Source: Vibrio profundi
Lineage (GTDB): Bacteria; Pseudomonadota; Gammaproteobacteria; Enterobacterales; Vibrionaceae
Direction: 5' to 3'
Assembly: GCF_005281835.1 (NCBI RefSeq)
Contig: NZ_RZIS01000004.1
Location: 1-64,000 of the forward strand
DNA length: 64,000 bases
Made by a program: the position numbers and the translations under genes. Positions 37,520 to 45,683 of the stretch are shown piece by piece. Position 1 is the first letter of the stretch, and each line of letters starts with the position of its first letter. A model generated the notes under the pieces. It was not told the origin of the DNA. It did no database searches and was given only the letters and a program-made list of their open reading frames with translations.

Positions 37520-39064
37520 CTAATATAACGACCAGCGCTGCGCTCTTATTTGAGCTATAAAGTGGCGAAGATCAGCTTCAAGTGGACGATCTTCTACAAC
37601 AAACTCAAATTCTTCCAATACCGCATCGCGGATCGATTTAAGATTGTCGCTCATATGGTGTTCATCCAGTTCTTTGTGACGCTTACGAAGTTCGATGGCT
37701 TGAGTACCAGCTAGCAATGAAGCGGCTGCTACTTGCTCGGTAAGCTCCAATACACGTAAACAGTCGCGAGCGGCTATTGTCCCCATGCTCACTTTGTCTT
37801 GGTTGTGGCATTCGGTAGAACGTGAGAAGACACTTGCAGGCATAGTGTGTTTCAAAGCTTCTGCCGTCCATGCTGAGATACCAATTTGTACGGCTTTGAA
37901 ACCATGATTGATAGGCTTACGTTCGCCTTCGGCACCGGTTAGGTTAAATGGAAGCCCGTTATTGAATTTGTAATCCATCAACTGCGCCATTTGACGATCC
38001 AATAAATCAGCTAAATTCGCAACTGCGGTCTTTAGTGTGTCCATCGCCATCGCAATATGACCGCCGTAGAAGTGACCACCGTGCAGTACGCGTTCGTTGT
38101 CGCCATCGATGATTGGATTGTCGTTTGCACTATTAAGTTCATTTTCAATCATTTGGCGTAGCCACGGCAGGGAATCTTGAACCACGCCGATCACGTGTGG
38201 GGCACAACGTAATGAGTAACGATCTTGTAGTCGATCACTGTTTCTTGGTGGACGTTCGGCTTGTAAATCATCACGTAACCAAGCCGCTACTTGTTGCTGA
38301 CCGGGGTGAGGTTTGACCGCGAATAAAGTCTCATCAAAATGGAAATCGTTACCATGCATGCCCACCGATACCATAGCGGTAATTTTGGTGGATAGCTGTG
38401 CTAAATATTCAGCTCGTTTGTAGGCAATGCACGCCAACGCCGTCATAACCGAGGTTCCATTCATCAACGCCAAACCTTCTTTTGGCTTGAGTTTGATTGG
38501 TTTAATACCTAGTTCTCCAAATACTTCAGAAGTTGGACGTACTTCACCTTTGTAGATCACCTCGCGCTCACCAATCAGAGCGGCAGCTAAATAAGACAAA
38601 GGTGTTAAATCTCCGCTCGCACCAACGGAGCCTTCTTGAGGAATGCGCGGTGAAATATCGTGGTTAATTAGGGTAACAATTTGATTCAATAAGTCGTGAG
38701 TGACGCCAGATACACCTTGTGAAAGTGAACACAAGCGTGTGGCTAATACGGCTCTAGCTTGCTGATGATCGAGAACTTCACCAAGGCCGCAGCCATGGAA
38801 GCGAGTCAGGTGTAATGGCAGTTCATCGACAAGTTCAGGTGGGATTGCCACAGTACATGAGTCACCGTAGCCCGTTGTTACGCCATATATAACGCCTTCT
38901 TCTTTCAGTAAACGTTCTAGAAAGGCTACGCCACGGTCAATTTTTCCGACAAATTCTGGGTCTGTGTTCATTTGCGCAGATGCGCCTTGAGCGATCTCGA
39001 CTACATCTTCGATGGTAAGGCGCTCAGCACCAAATGTGATGTTACTTTGTTTGTTCGTTGTCAT
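37520..39064 (-). CDS. Aromatic amino-acid ammonia-lyase (HAL/TAL/PAL family)
   Basis: A 514-residue enzyme. The Ala149-Ser150-Gly151 triad in VGASGDLTPLSY self-cyclises to the MIO prosthetic group. Tyr60 in YGVTTGYG is the catalytic tyrosine, and NDNP and the QDRYSLRC segment are conserved. In an aryl polyene cluster it should supply 4-coumarate from Tyr, or cinnamate from Phe. The substrate-selectivity pair is Phe89-His90 (TRFHGCG), unlike Ser-His of bacterial HAL and His-Leu of Rhodobacter TAL, so histidine lyase is unlikely. No hut genes are nearby. Confidence 0.92.
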   Translation of the reverse strand: MTTNKQSNITFGAERLTIEDVVEIAQGASAQMNTDPEFVGKIDRGVAFLERLLKEEGVIYGVTTGYGDSCTVAIPPELVDELPLHLTRFHGCGLGEVLDHQQARAVLATRLCSLSQGVSGVTHDLLNQIVTLINHDISPRIPQEGSVGASGDLTPLSYLAAALIGEREVIYKGEVRPTSEVFGELGIKPIKLKPKEGLALMNGTSVMTALACIAYKRAEYLAQLSTKITAMVSVGMHGNDFHFDETLFAVKPHPGQQQVAAWLRDDLQAERPPRNSDRLQDRYSLRCAPHVIGVVQDSLPWLRQMIENELNSANDNPIIDGDNERVLHGGHFYGGHIAMAMDTLKTAVANLADLLDRQMAQLMDYKFNNGLPFNLTGAEGERKPINHGFKAVQIGISAWTAEALKHTMPASVFSRSTECHNQDKVSMGTIAARDCLRVLELTEQVAAASLLAGTQAIELRKRHKELDEHHMSDNLKSIRDAVLEEFEFVVEDRPLEADLRHFIAQIRAQRWSLY

Positions 39065-40754
39065 TGTGCTGGCTACTTAATTTCCAAAAATTAAAAAAGT
39101 TGTACCACTGAAGTGGAGCTTGCAAAGTGTAATGTTGGAGCCGATTTGCATATTGTTGAACTATGTTCTCAAGTGCTTGTTGGCGCTCCTTGCGAGGAAG
39201 CACGATCTTGTCGCTAAAGTGCTCGAAGTAGACATTAAAATGAGGCTCTTTCTTTTGATTGTCTCTGAGCCCAAATAGTAAAAATACTGGGGCTTTCAGC
39301 ACTGATGCCAACATAAATGGCCCTTGTGGAAATGGTGCACTTTTTCCAAGAAAGTCAGCCCAAACAGAGCGACTTTCTTTGCTGGTGGAAGTGCGGTCAC
39401 CGACAATTACGATCCACTCACCTTGTTCGAGTTTCTGCTGAAGTAAGATCGCAGTGTCGGGGCCCATTTTGTTTACTTGGATCAGGTTTAATTCAGACTT
39501 CGGGTTTACGGCTTTCATTACCGTGTTAAAACGTTCGGCATGCTCCGTAAACACTAACGCATTGATTTTGATATGGGAGTGACGGCGACTTAGCGCTCGG
39601 CATAACTCTATATTGCCTAAATGCGACCCTAAAATAACGACGCCTTGGTTACGTTCGATCATAGAATCAAAGTGTTCTTGGCCATGAATCGTTAGGTTTT
39701 TCACCGAGAAATCGCCTTTCCATGCGGCTAATTTATCGAGCATAGTATGGCCGAACGACAGCAAGTGATTGTAGGTCGTCAAATTGCTTGGCAGCGTGAT
39801 AGAGCGCTGCTTACTGTATTCAGAGAGCTGAGCTAAGTATTGTTGTGAGGCCTGTCTTGCTTGGCTCCCCGTCAGGTGATAGTAATGCATAACAACTTTG
39901 AGGAAGGCGTTAAACACCTTGCGGCCAAGTAAGGAATAGACTGCAAGCAGAAGCTTGATACCAAGCACCGTTCCTTTTTCTTGAGTTCGAGACCAATGTG
40001 TTTCATTCGTCGATTTGGATTTTAGAGTGCGAGTGAGTAATTTAGGTGCTCGTGGTAGCATCCCGAAAAATAGTCGGGTGTGCATCCAACTGATTTTCAC
40101 GTTATCCCAGAGTGCATCAAAATGAGAAATGCCACCTTCAGGGTAAATCACGCGAGTATCGACAAATCGAGTATCACAACCATCCCAATACATACGCACC
40201 ATAATCTCAGTATCAAAATCCATTCGCGATCCAATAGAATATTGATTGATGGTGGCTAGTGTTTGTGTAATCGGATAAGCGCGAAAACCGCACATACTGT
40301 CACGTACTGACAATGATAGAGTCTCAATCCAAACCCAAACGTGTGTGATATATCGACCATACAATCGAGACTTTGGCACACTCTCATCGTAAATAGGTTT
40401 TCCTGAAATGAGATCTTCCGGATGTGCTTGAGACAGTGCAATGAGTTCTGGCAGGGCTGCTATGTCGTGCTGCCCATCCGCATCTATTTGAATCGCATGA
40501 CTGTAGCCAGCTTGGTGAGCGTAGCGAATACCCGCTTTAACGGCTTCTCCTTTCCCCTGATTATGCGGCAAAGAGACTAATGACGTATTATCGGCTTCAG
40601 ACGCCGATTCTAAGGCGCGCTGAGTTTGAGGTTGGCTACCATCGTCGACTAAAATAATAGGGAGATTAAACGGTCGCAGTGATTCCATCACCCTTGGAAT
40701 GGTTGAACCATGGTTGTAGCAAGGGATGATAAAGCACGCTTGGTAACTGTCCAT
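39042..40754 (-). CDS. Fused family-2 glycosyltransferase and LpxL-like acyltransferase
   Basis: A 570-residue two-domain protein. Residues about 5-230 are GT-A type: FIIPCYNHGSTI, ILVDDGS and the metal-binding QIDADGQHD. Residues about 290-555 are a lysophospholipid/lipid-A-type acyltransferase with the catalytic H-x4-E pattern (SHLGNIE) and GDRTST. In APE clusters this fused gene (apeJ by order) is thought to link the polyene to a lipid or sugar anchor. It may start at ATG 40754 or at a GTG at 40769; it overlaps the lyase gene by 23 bases. Confidence 0.87.
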   Translation of the reverse strand: MDSYQACFIIPCYNHGSTIPRVMESLRPFNLPIILVDDGSQPQTQRALESASEADNTSLVSLPHNQGKGEAVKAGIRYAHQAGYSHAIQIDADGQHDIAALPELIALSQAHPEDLISGKPIYDESVPKSRLYGRYITHVWVWIETLSLSVRDSMCGFRAYPITQTLATINQYSIGSRMDFDTEIMVRMYWDGCDTRFVDTRVIYPEGGISHFDALWDNVKISWMHTRLFFGMLPRAPKLLTRTLKSKSTNETHWSRTQEKGTVLGIKLLLAVYSLLGRKVFNAFLKVVMHYYHLTGSQARQASQQYLAQLSEYSKQRSITLPSNLTTYNHLLSFGHTMLDKLAAWKGDFSVKNLTIHGQEHFDSMIERNQGVVILGSHLGNIELCRALSRRHSHIKINALVFTEHAERFNTVMKAVNPKSELNLIQVNKMGPDTAILLQQKLEQGEWIVIVGDRTSTSKESRSVWADFLGKSAPFPQGPFMLASVLKAPVFLLFGLRDNQKKEPHFNVYFEHFSDKIVLPRKERQQALENIVQQYANRLQHYTLQAPLQWYNFFNFWKLSSQHNDNEQTK

Positions 40755-40761
40755 AAGATCG

Positions 40762-41124
40762 TTACTCACCTTTGTGTCCCAACTTCATTTTTCCCGAAGC
40801 GTGAGTGATCGAACCCTCTTCAGAGCTGTAACGAAAAGCGAGCTTTTGCTTGTTCTCGTCCCAATCAAGCGAAAGCGTGACGTTCGCATTCGGCAAAATG
40901 GGTTCTTGGAATTTGATGACTTCCATGCCTTTAAAGCTTTCAGGTACATTGAGATATTCTCTCGCGTAGTAAATAGCCCAATCGATTTGAGTGACACCTG
41001 GAAGAATAGGGAAACCTTTAAAATGGCCTTGGAAATCCAATATATCGTCGTCCACTTGCATTTGGATGGTAATAGATTGATCCGTTATTTGATGGGACAA
41101 CAATGTAGGCTTTCTTTTTTTCAT
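40762..41124 (-). CDS. apeI: Hotdog dehydratase subunit ApeI
   Basis: A 120-residue hotdog-fold protein with the FabZ-type motif FQGHFKGFPILPGV (His34). The following helix, TQIDWAIYY, has Asp in place of the catalytic Glu area. ApeI and ApeP make a heteromeric dehydratase in the characterised pathway, forming each double bond of the polyene. A 59-base gap separates it from the ligase gene. Confidence 0.9.
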   Translation of the reverse strand: MKKRKPTLLSHQITDQSITIQMQVDDDILDFQGHFKGFPILPGVTQIDWAIYYAREYLNVPESFKGMEVIKFQEPILPNANVTLSLDWDENKQKLAFRYSSEEGSITHASGKMKLGHKGE

Positions 41125-41183
41125 AATATCAACTAATAAAAAGTGGTGATGATATGTTGAGTAAGGTTCTGACGTACTGTTCG

Positions 41184-42566
41184 CTACACTGAAAGAAGCT
41201 TTTCAATATCCGAGATGAGGCGCTTCCCTTGGCTATTTAATGGGATTTCTCCACAAACACGATAACGTCTAGGGATGGCAATTGGTTCAAGCCATTGGCG
41301 TAATTCGCTGCGTAGCAGTAACCAAAACTTGCCTTTGCCTATTTGAGCTACCTTTTCTTGCCCAGCTTCTGAAAGCACCAACGCAGAGGCTAACGTTAAG
41401 CGTTGTCCTTGTTCAAAAGGGAGAACCACGCATTCTGAAATCCATGCTAGCTGCTCTAAACGTTTTTCGACTTCGACCAGAGATATACGCTTTTCCTCTA
41501 TTTTGATAACACGATCAGTGCGACCTTTGAGAATAAACTGAGTGCCATTGATAAATTCACACTCGTCAGCAGTCTGATACCAATGATTGATGTCGATAAA
41601 AGGTGATTTAAGACCAAGGCAGTTTTCACTATTTAGCTTAGCCTGAATGCAGCTAAATAAGGTCCACGGAGATTGACTGCTGTGTTGCTGGCGAAAAGCG
41701 ATGCCACCAGTTTCGGTGCTGCCAAAAACTTCAACAGGGTAAGTACCAAAGAGTGAGTGGGCGAGCTGGGCGGAATCGAAGCTTAACGGGCCACCAGAGG
41801 AAAAGACCATTCTCATTGGCTTGCTTGAAAAGTTAGTACTCATGCGTTTTAGCAGCGCAGGGCTGCTGATTAGAACGCTATCTTGGGCAGCAACGTTCAT
41901 TACCTGCTCAGGAAATTCTATGTTCTGACAAGAAAATGGTCGTTGAGTGCAGAGCGGCCATAACAACCGAAACAAAAGGCCATAGATATGCTGCTGTGAA
42001 ACCGTGCTATGTATGCGACAACTTGAAAGCGCGTCACCCCATTGTTGCTCTAATTGAACAAGTTCGGTGTCAATCTGGCGTAGCGACTTATGGATGGCTT
42101 TTGGTGTGCCACTTGAACCAGAGGTGAAGAGCGTTAATGAGAGTACATCAAGGTTTAAGTCATGGTGAAGACTTGGTTGAGCGGCTCCTCGCTTTTTAAG
42201 CTCCAACGCTAGATCGATATTGAGCTTGCCAGAGATCGCTTCGACCGCATCATCGTGCAGTAGGCCATCAAACTGTGCGGACAACTCATTTAATGCCGCG
42301 GGCTGGTAATTGCCCGGTAAAACAATGTGCTTTTGGCTATGCGCGCAAGCCATGAATGCAATCGCAAATTGATAGCTGTTTTGCGCACAGATAGCGAATT
42401 TAGTTTCAGGCAGTTCTGCTAGTTCTTCGGTTAGCTTTGCGACTGATTCGCTAAAGTGCTTCCATGAATACGTTTCAGCACCATCAAATGCAACGGGGCG
42501 TGATGCATCATGTGGGCTAGCCATTATTTGGCTTAGGGAACAAAATTGTGGAGATGATGTATTCAT
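41184..42566 (-). CDS. apeH: Aryl-acyl-ACP ligase (ApeH, AMP-forming)
   Basis: A 460-residue member of the ANL superfamily. The P-loop-like motif FTSGSSGTPK is at 147-156; FGSTETGG and LKGRTDRVIKIEEKR define the adenylation core and hinge, and a C-terminal Lys lies in NSQGKRL. In the known pathway ApeH loads the aryl acid (4-hydroxybenzoate or coumarate type) on an ACP. Gene spacing to the upstream membrane gene is 2 bases. Confidence 0.9.
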   Translation of the reverse strand: MNTSSPQFCSLSQIMASPHDASRPVAFDGAETYSWKHFSESVAKLTEELAELPETKFAICAQNSYQFAIAFMACAHSQKHIVLPGNYQPAALNELSAQFDGLLHDDAVEAISGKLNIDLALELKKRGAAQPSLHHDLNLDVLSLTLFTSGSSGTPKAIHKSLRQIDTELVQLEQQWGDALSSCRIHSTVSQQHIYGLLFRLLWPLCTQRPFSCQNIEFPEQVMNVAAQDSVLISSPALLKRMSTNFSSKPMRMVFSSGGPLSFDSAQLAHSLFGTYPVEVFGSTETGGIAFRQQHSSQSPWTLFSCIQAKLNSENCLGLKSPFIDINHWYQTADECEFINGTQFILKGRTDRVIKIEEKRISLVEVEKRLEQLAWISECVVLPFEQGQRLTLASALVLSEAGQEKVAQIGKGKFWLLLRSELRQWLEPIAIPRRYRVCGEIPLNSQGKRLISDIEKLLSV

Positions 42567-42568
42567 TG

Positions 42569-43129
42569 TTATTCGCTTTGACGTATTTTTTGCCTAACAA
42601 GCCATTCAATGACAAAGAGTGAACCAGCAAGTAAGTAACTAATTAATCCGTTAAAAAGAGTCCAAATCTCTAATGACTGAAAGCAGGTATAGAAAGCGAT
42701 AGAGGCATTAATAATGAAAAATGCACACCATACTTTGGTGACTTTTCTTGTATAACGAACCCCGCTTTCGGGTAAGTCTGGTTCCTGTAAACGGGCTAAA
42801 CGCTCGATGATGGTTTGTGGTTGTTTTAGGCTTAAAGCAAATACCGTCAACATGCACAGACTCACTACGACTGGGTAATACGTGAGCCAACCATGCTGTT
42901 TAAAGGTGACGCCAAGCAACAATAATAAGATGCCCGCGCTGCCACTAATCCAAGCTAATTGTTTAAGCTCTTTAATTTTGGCTTGTGACCCTGCAAAGAT
43001 CCGCACTGCAAAAATCGCAGCCAACAATAATCCAACGGTTTGTAGCCCAAACCTATTGATACCGAAATAGACGGCAAGGGGATAGGCCACAAGGACTAGA
43101 GCTGACAATGCGGCCAGCAGACGTCGCAT
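42569..43129 (-). CDS. Polytopic membrane protein of the APE cluster (COG4648-like)
   Basis: A 186-residue protein with about six hydrophobic helices (near residues 5-22, 30-45, 62-77, 84-102, 134-150, 157-175). No catalytic motif is visible. The family regularly accompanies ACP and ligase genes of such clusters; apeG is the expected symbol by order. It may scaffold the ACPs at the membrane, which is a guess. It starts at the stop codon of the ACP gene upstream. Confidence 0.82.
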   Translation of the reverse strand: MRRLLAALSALVLVAYPLAVYFGINRFGLQTVGLLLAAIFAVRIFAGSQAKIKELKQLAWISGSAGILLLLLGVTFKQHGWLTYYPVVVSLCMLTVFALSLKQPQTIIERLARLQEPDLPESGVRYTRKVTKVWCAFFIINASIAFYTCFQSLEIWTLFNGLISYLLAGSLFVIEWLVRQKIRQSE

Positions 43130-43386
43130 TAAGCGTCCTTCAATAATTCAACTACAGATTCGACCACGTCATCTACAGTGCGTACTGCTTTGAATTCGTC
43201 AGGTTTGATTTTCTTACCTGTTACATTTTGCAGGTGAACCACTAAGTCGACGGCATCAATACTGTCTAGATCTAAGTCTTGATAAAGATGCGCTTCTGGG
43301 GTGATGTCTTCTGCATCTAATTCAAACAATTCAACCAGAGCATCTTGTACTTGAGTGAATACTTCTTGTTTATTTACTGCGGTCAT
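43129..43386 (-). CDS. apeF: Acyl carrier protein (second ACP, ApeF type)
   Basis: An 85-residue acidic ACP. Ser42 in LDLDSIDAVDLV is the phosphopantetheine site. APE clusters use two ACPs with different jobs; which of them is the starter or elongation carrier here cannot be told from sequence. Confidence 0.92.
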   Translation of the reverse strand: MTAVNKQEVFTQVQDALVELFELDAEDITPEAHLYQDLDLDSIDAVDLVVHLQNVTGKKIKPDEFKAVRTVDDVVESVVELLKDA

Positions 43387-43397
43387 AACAATTCTTT

Positions 43398-43658
43398 CTA
43401 TTTGCTGGTTTGCGAAGAGATGTAGTTAGCTAAATTTGCGACAGAGGCAAAATGCTCACGAGTATTTGAATCATCAGCATCAATGACAATGTTGTATTTC
43501 TTCTTGATCGCTAAACCTAACTCTAAAGCATCAATGGAATCTAACCCAAGGCCATCACCAAAAAGTGGTGCTTCAGTTTCAATTTCATCAATAGAGATAT
43601 CTTCTAAATTTAATGCATCTATGATTAATTGTTTTAACTCGTTATGTAATGTGTCCAC
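43398..43658 (-). CDS. apeE: Acyl carrier protein (first ACP, ApeE type)
   Basis: An 86-residue acidic ACP with attachment Ser41 in LGLDSIDALELG. Helix II is GLAIKKKYNI, more basic than in ApeF, hinting at a different partner surface. Eleven bases separate the two ACP genes. Confidence 0.92.
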   Translation of the reverse strand: MDTLHNELKQLIIDALNLEDISIDEIETEAPLFGDGLGLDSIDALELGLAIKKKYNIVIDADDSNTREHFASVANLANYISSQTSK

Positions 43659-43690
43659 TATGACCTACTTATAATTTTATATTCCGGCAA

Positions 43691-44452
43691 TCATTCTGAA
43701 AAAATAACCTGAGATAAATGACGATTTAAGCGCCTTGCTGCACTGGTTAAATTATTGGATTGCTCAATAAAGGGCTCAACCTCTATATTACCTTTCACTT
43801 CGATATGAAAAAAGGGTTTCGTTTTTGGTACTTGGTACCATTTTTTCTCTTTTGTGAGAAAACTGGGCGAAACGGTTATATTTACAACTCTTAAATCAGT
43901 AGAAGTTCGTGTGGCAATTTGTGCTGCACCTCGTTGAAGGCTTGGTTTAATACCGGGTGTTGTGCGGGTACCTTCAGGAAATACTAATAATACATTCCCT
44001 TTATTAAAGCGTTCTTCGCAGCGTGACATTAAATCGTCGGGATCATTATTTGGGATATATCCTGCCGCTTGAACAATTCTTTTCATAAAAGGATTCGACC
44101 AAATAGACGCTTTTACTAAGCAATCGCATTGCGGTAACTGAGAAGCAATTAACACGTAATCTATTAGGCTAGGGTGGTTCGCTACTATTAAACAACCTTT
44201 ATTTTCACGTAATAGCCCTGCCCCCGTGATTTTGTAGTCAATCGCACCGGTAAACTTCATAATCTTGCAGAACCAGTCAAAGGTAATTTGAATTAAGCGC
44301 TGCACTTTAAGCTCAGTTTGCACTCCGGGCTTATTGGTCAGTGCGAGTAACGGAATTATGATGAAGCTTAATGTTAGGCCACCAAGCCCGAAGATACTGA
44401 AGCATAAACCTGTGGCAAAAATGCGCCAGTATTGGTTTAACTTAAGCATCAT
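43691..44452 (-). CDS. Lysophospholipid acyltransferase of the APE cluster
   Basis: A PlsC-like membrane enzyme of 253 residues. The H-x4-D motif is NHPSLID and the acceptor motif FPEGTRT; an N-terminal membrane helix precedes them. It starts at ATGATG overlapping the stop of the chain-length-factor gene (44452, or 44449); an in-frame start at 44509 would lie inside that gene. The position is apeD by order. It may attach the polyene acyl chain to a lipid anchor. Confidence 0.87.
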   Translation of the reverse strand: MMLKLNQYWRIFATGLCFSIFGLGGLTLSFIIIPLLALTNKPGVQTELKVQRLIQITFDWFCKIMKFTGAIDYKITGAGLLRENKGCLIVANHPSLIDYVLIASQLPQCDCLVKASIWSNPFMKRIVQAAGYIPNNDPDDLMSRCEERFNKGNVLLVFPEGTRTTPGIKPSLQRGAAQIATRTSTDLRVVNITVSPSFLTKEKKWYQVPKTKPFFHIEVKGNIEVEPFIEQSNNLTSAARRLNRHLSQVIFSE

Positions 44453-45197
44453 GGTGTTTGTTCCAGTGCCAAGTTTGGCCCAAGCCTTCGATAGACCACG
44501 CTGCATCATTATTGATGATGCGTTGTAAACACAGCAAACCTTGAGTCAATGAAGGGTTAGCTGCCTGAACATCTGGCGTGTTATCTTGGTGAGTAGAGCG
44601 AGCGAGTGAATACTGCTCTCCCTGAGATAGTACGATTGCTAGAGCGTAATCAGAAAAATCATTGGATTCATATTGTTGATAGACACTTGGCAGGGGCTGA
44701 TCAAAGTCGACCAGTAAAACTTTTTTATTCGGGTTTTCATCAAGATACAACAAAGCGTCAAGTAGCGCGTTGTGGAATGTATCTTCACCGGCGGCAATAG
44801 ATGTGAGAGGGATAGACTGTTTACTCGCAATCGTCGTTAACCCTGCAGCGGTATTGTGAACTGATTGTGCAAAAGCCATAGGTGAAGCATCTTCACCTTG
44901 TAATATCGATTCGATTAACGTGGCAGTGCGGTGCAGCTCACCGTGACGGCTAGAAAATACTAAGTAATCGATTTCTTGATTTTTAATCACACGTAAAGCA
45001 GCTTGCACAGATAATTTACTTTGCACACTCATACGGCGACGCATCATCGCAGGGAGCTCGCTCGCGTCAATTTTACCTTCGGTTGACCAAGTAATATGTT
45101 GCGCCCATTCTTTCCAATGTTGCGGTTCGGTTAAACCTAACGCACAGGCTGTCCAACTTTCGATATTGAAGGTGAATAAATGTGTGTGATTTGACAT
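44442..45197 (-). CDS. apeC: Ketosynthase-like chain-length factor ApeC
   Basis: A 251-residue protein covering only the N-terminal half of a ketosynthase, without active-site Cys or His residues. RRRMSVQSKLSVQAA and the YLVFSSRHGELHRTATLIESIL block are typical of this short CLF family. In Xenorhabdus ApeC pairs with ApeO. It is the first gene of the long leftward operon; a candidate promoter lies 28 bases upstream. Confidence 0.9.
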   Translation of the reverse strand: MSNHTHLFTFNIESWTACALGLTEPQHWKEWAQHITWSTEGKIDASELPAMMRRRMSVQSKLSVQAALRVIKNQEIDYLVFSSRHGELHRTATLIESILQGEDASPMAFAQSVHNTAAGLTTIASKQSIPLTSIAAGEDTFHNALLDALLYLDENPNKKVLLVDFDQPLPSVYQQYESNDFSDYALAIVLSQGEQYSLARSTHQDNTPDVQAANPSLTQGLLCLQRIINNDAAWSIEGLGQTWHWNKHHDA

Positions 45198-45224
45198 AGG
45201 ATATTGATTTAATTTGAGTCTAAC

Positions 45225-45254
45225 TAAATACTTACAGCGTTATACATAGTTCAA
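45225..45254 (-). promoter_or_regulatory. Candidate promoter of the apeC-R operon
   Basis: On the minus strand: TTGAAC (45249-45254), 18 bases, TATTTA (45225-45230). Only moderate matches in an AT-rich 71-base divergent gap. Confidence 0.35.
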
Positions 45255-45268
45255 ATTGAGGGATATAT

Positions 45269-45661
45269 ATGAAACACATTAAAGTAGCGATATCACTAGC
45301 GTTTATATTGCTTCTCGCGGGTTGTGGTCGAGTGCAACCTGTGATGAATATTGAGGATACTCCAGTTGCTTATAATCTTCAAAGTAAACAAGTGAAATCA
45401 GCAATATATGAAGCTGCAACAAATCGTGATTGGTTAGTGAGTGAAGTTAAACCTGGTTTACTTCGTGCTGAGTTATTTGTTAGGAGTCATCATGCGGTAA
45501 TTGAGATTCCGTATTCTGACAAATTTTATTCAATACAATATGTTGAATCAGATAACTTAAAATATAGCGATGGAAATATTCACCGAAACTACAATCGCTG
45601 GATTAACAATTTAAATACTGATATTAAAAACAAACTAGCCAAACTTTCCGCTAGCCAATAA
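45269..45661 (+). CDS. Small lipoprotein, divergent from apeC
   Basis: A 130-residue lipoprotein with lipobox LLLAGC (Cys19). No enzyme motif. The alternating SAIYEAATNRDWLVSEVKPGLLRAEL / VEIPYSDKFYSIQYVES pattern is a small alpha-beta fold seen in lipoproteins near APE genes. GAGGG lies 9 bases before the ATG. It leads the methyltransferase and flavoprotein genes. Confidence 0.8.
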   Translation: MKHIKVAISLAFILLLAGCGRVQPVMNIEDTPVAYNLQSKQVKSAIYEAATNRDWLVSEVKPGLLRAELFVRSHHAVIEIPYSDKFYSIQYVESDNLKYSDGNIHRNYNRWINNLNTDIKNKLAKLSASQ

Positions 45662-45683
45662 ATAATTAACATATAGGTTATTT

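Noticed and set aside
37520..39064. HutH histidine ammonia-lyase of a hut operon
   Set aside because: No other hut genes are near, it lies inside the APE operon, and the selectivity pair is not Ser-His.
40774..41136. 120-codon open frame antisense to apeI
   Set aside because: It mirrors apeI, which has clear hotdog motifs; no ribosome site.
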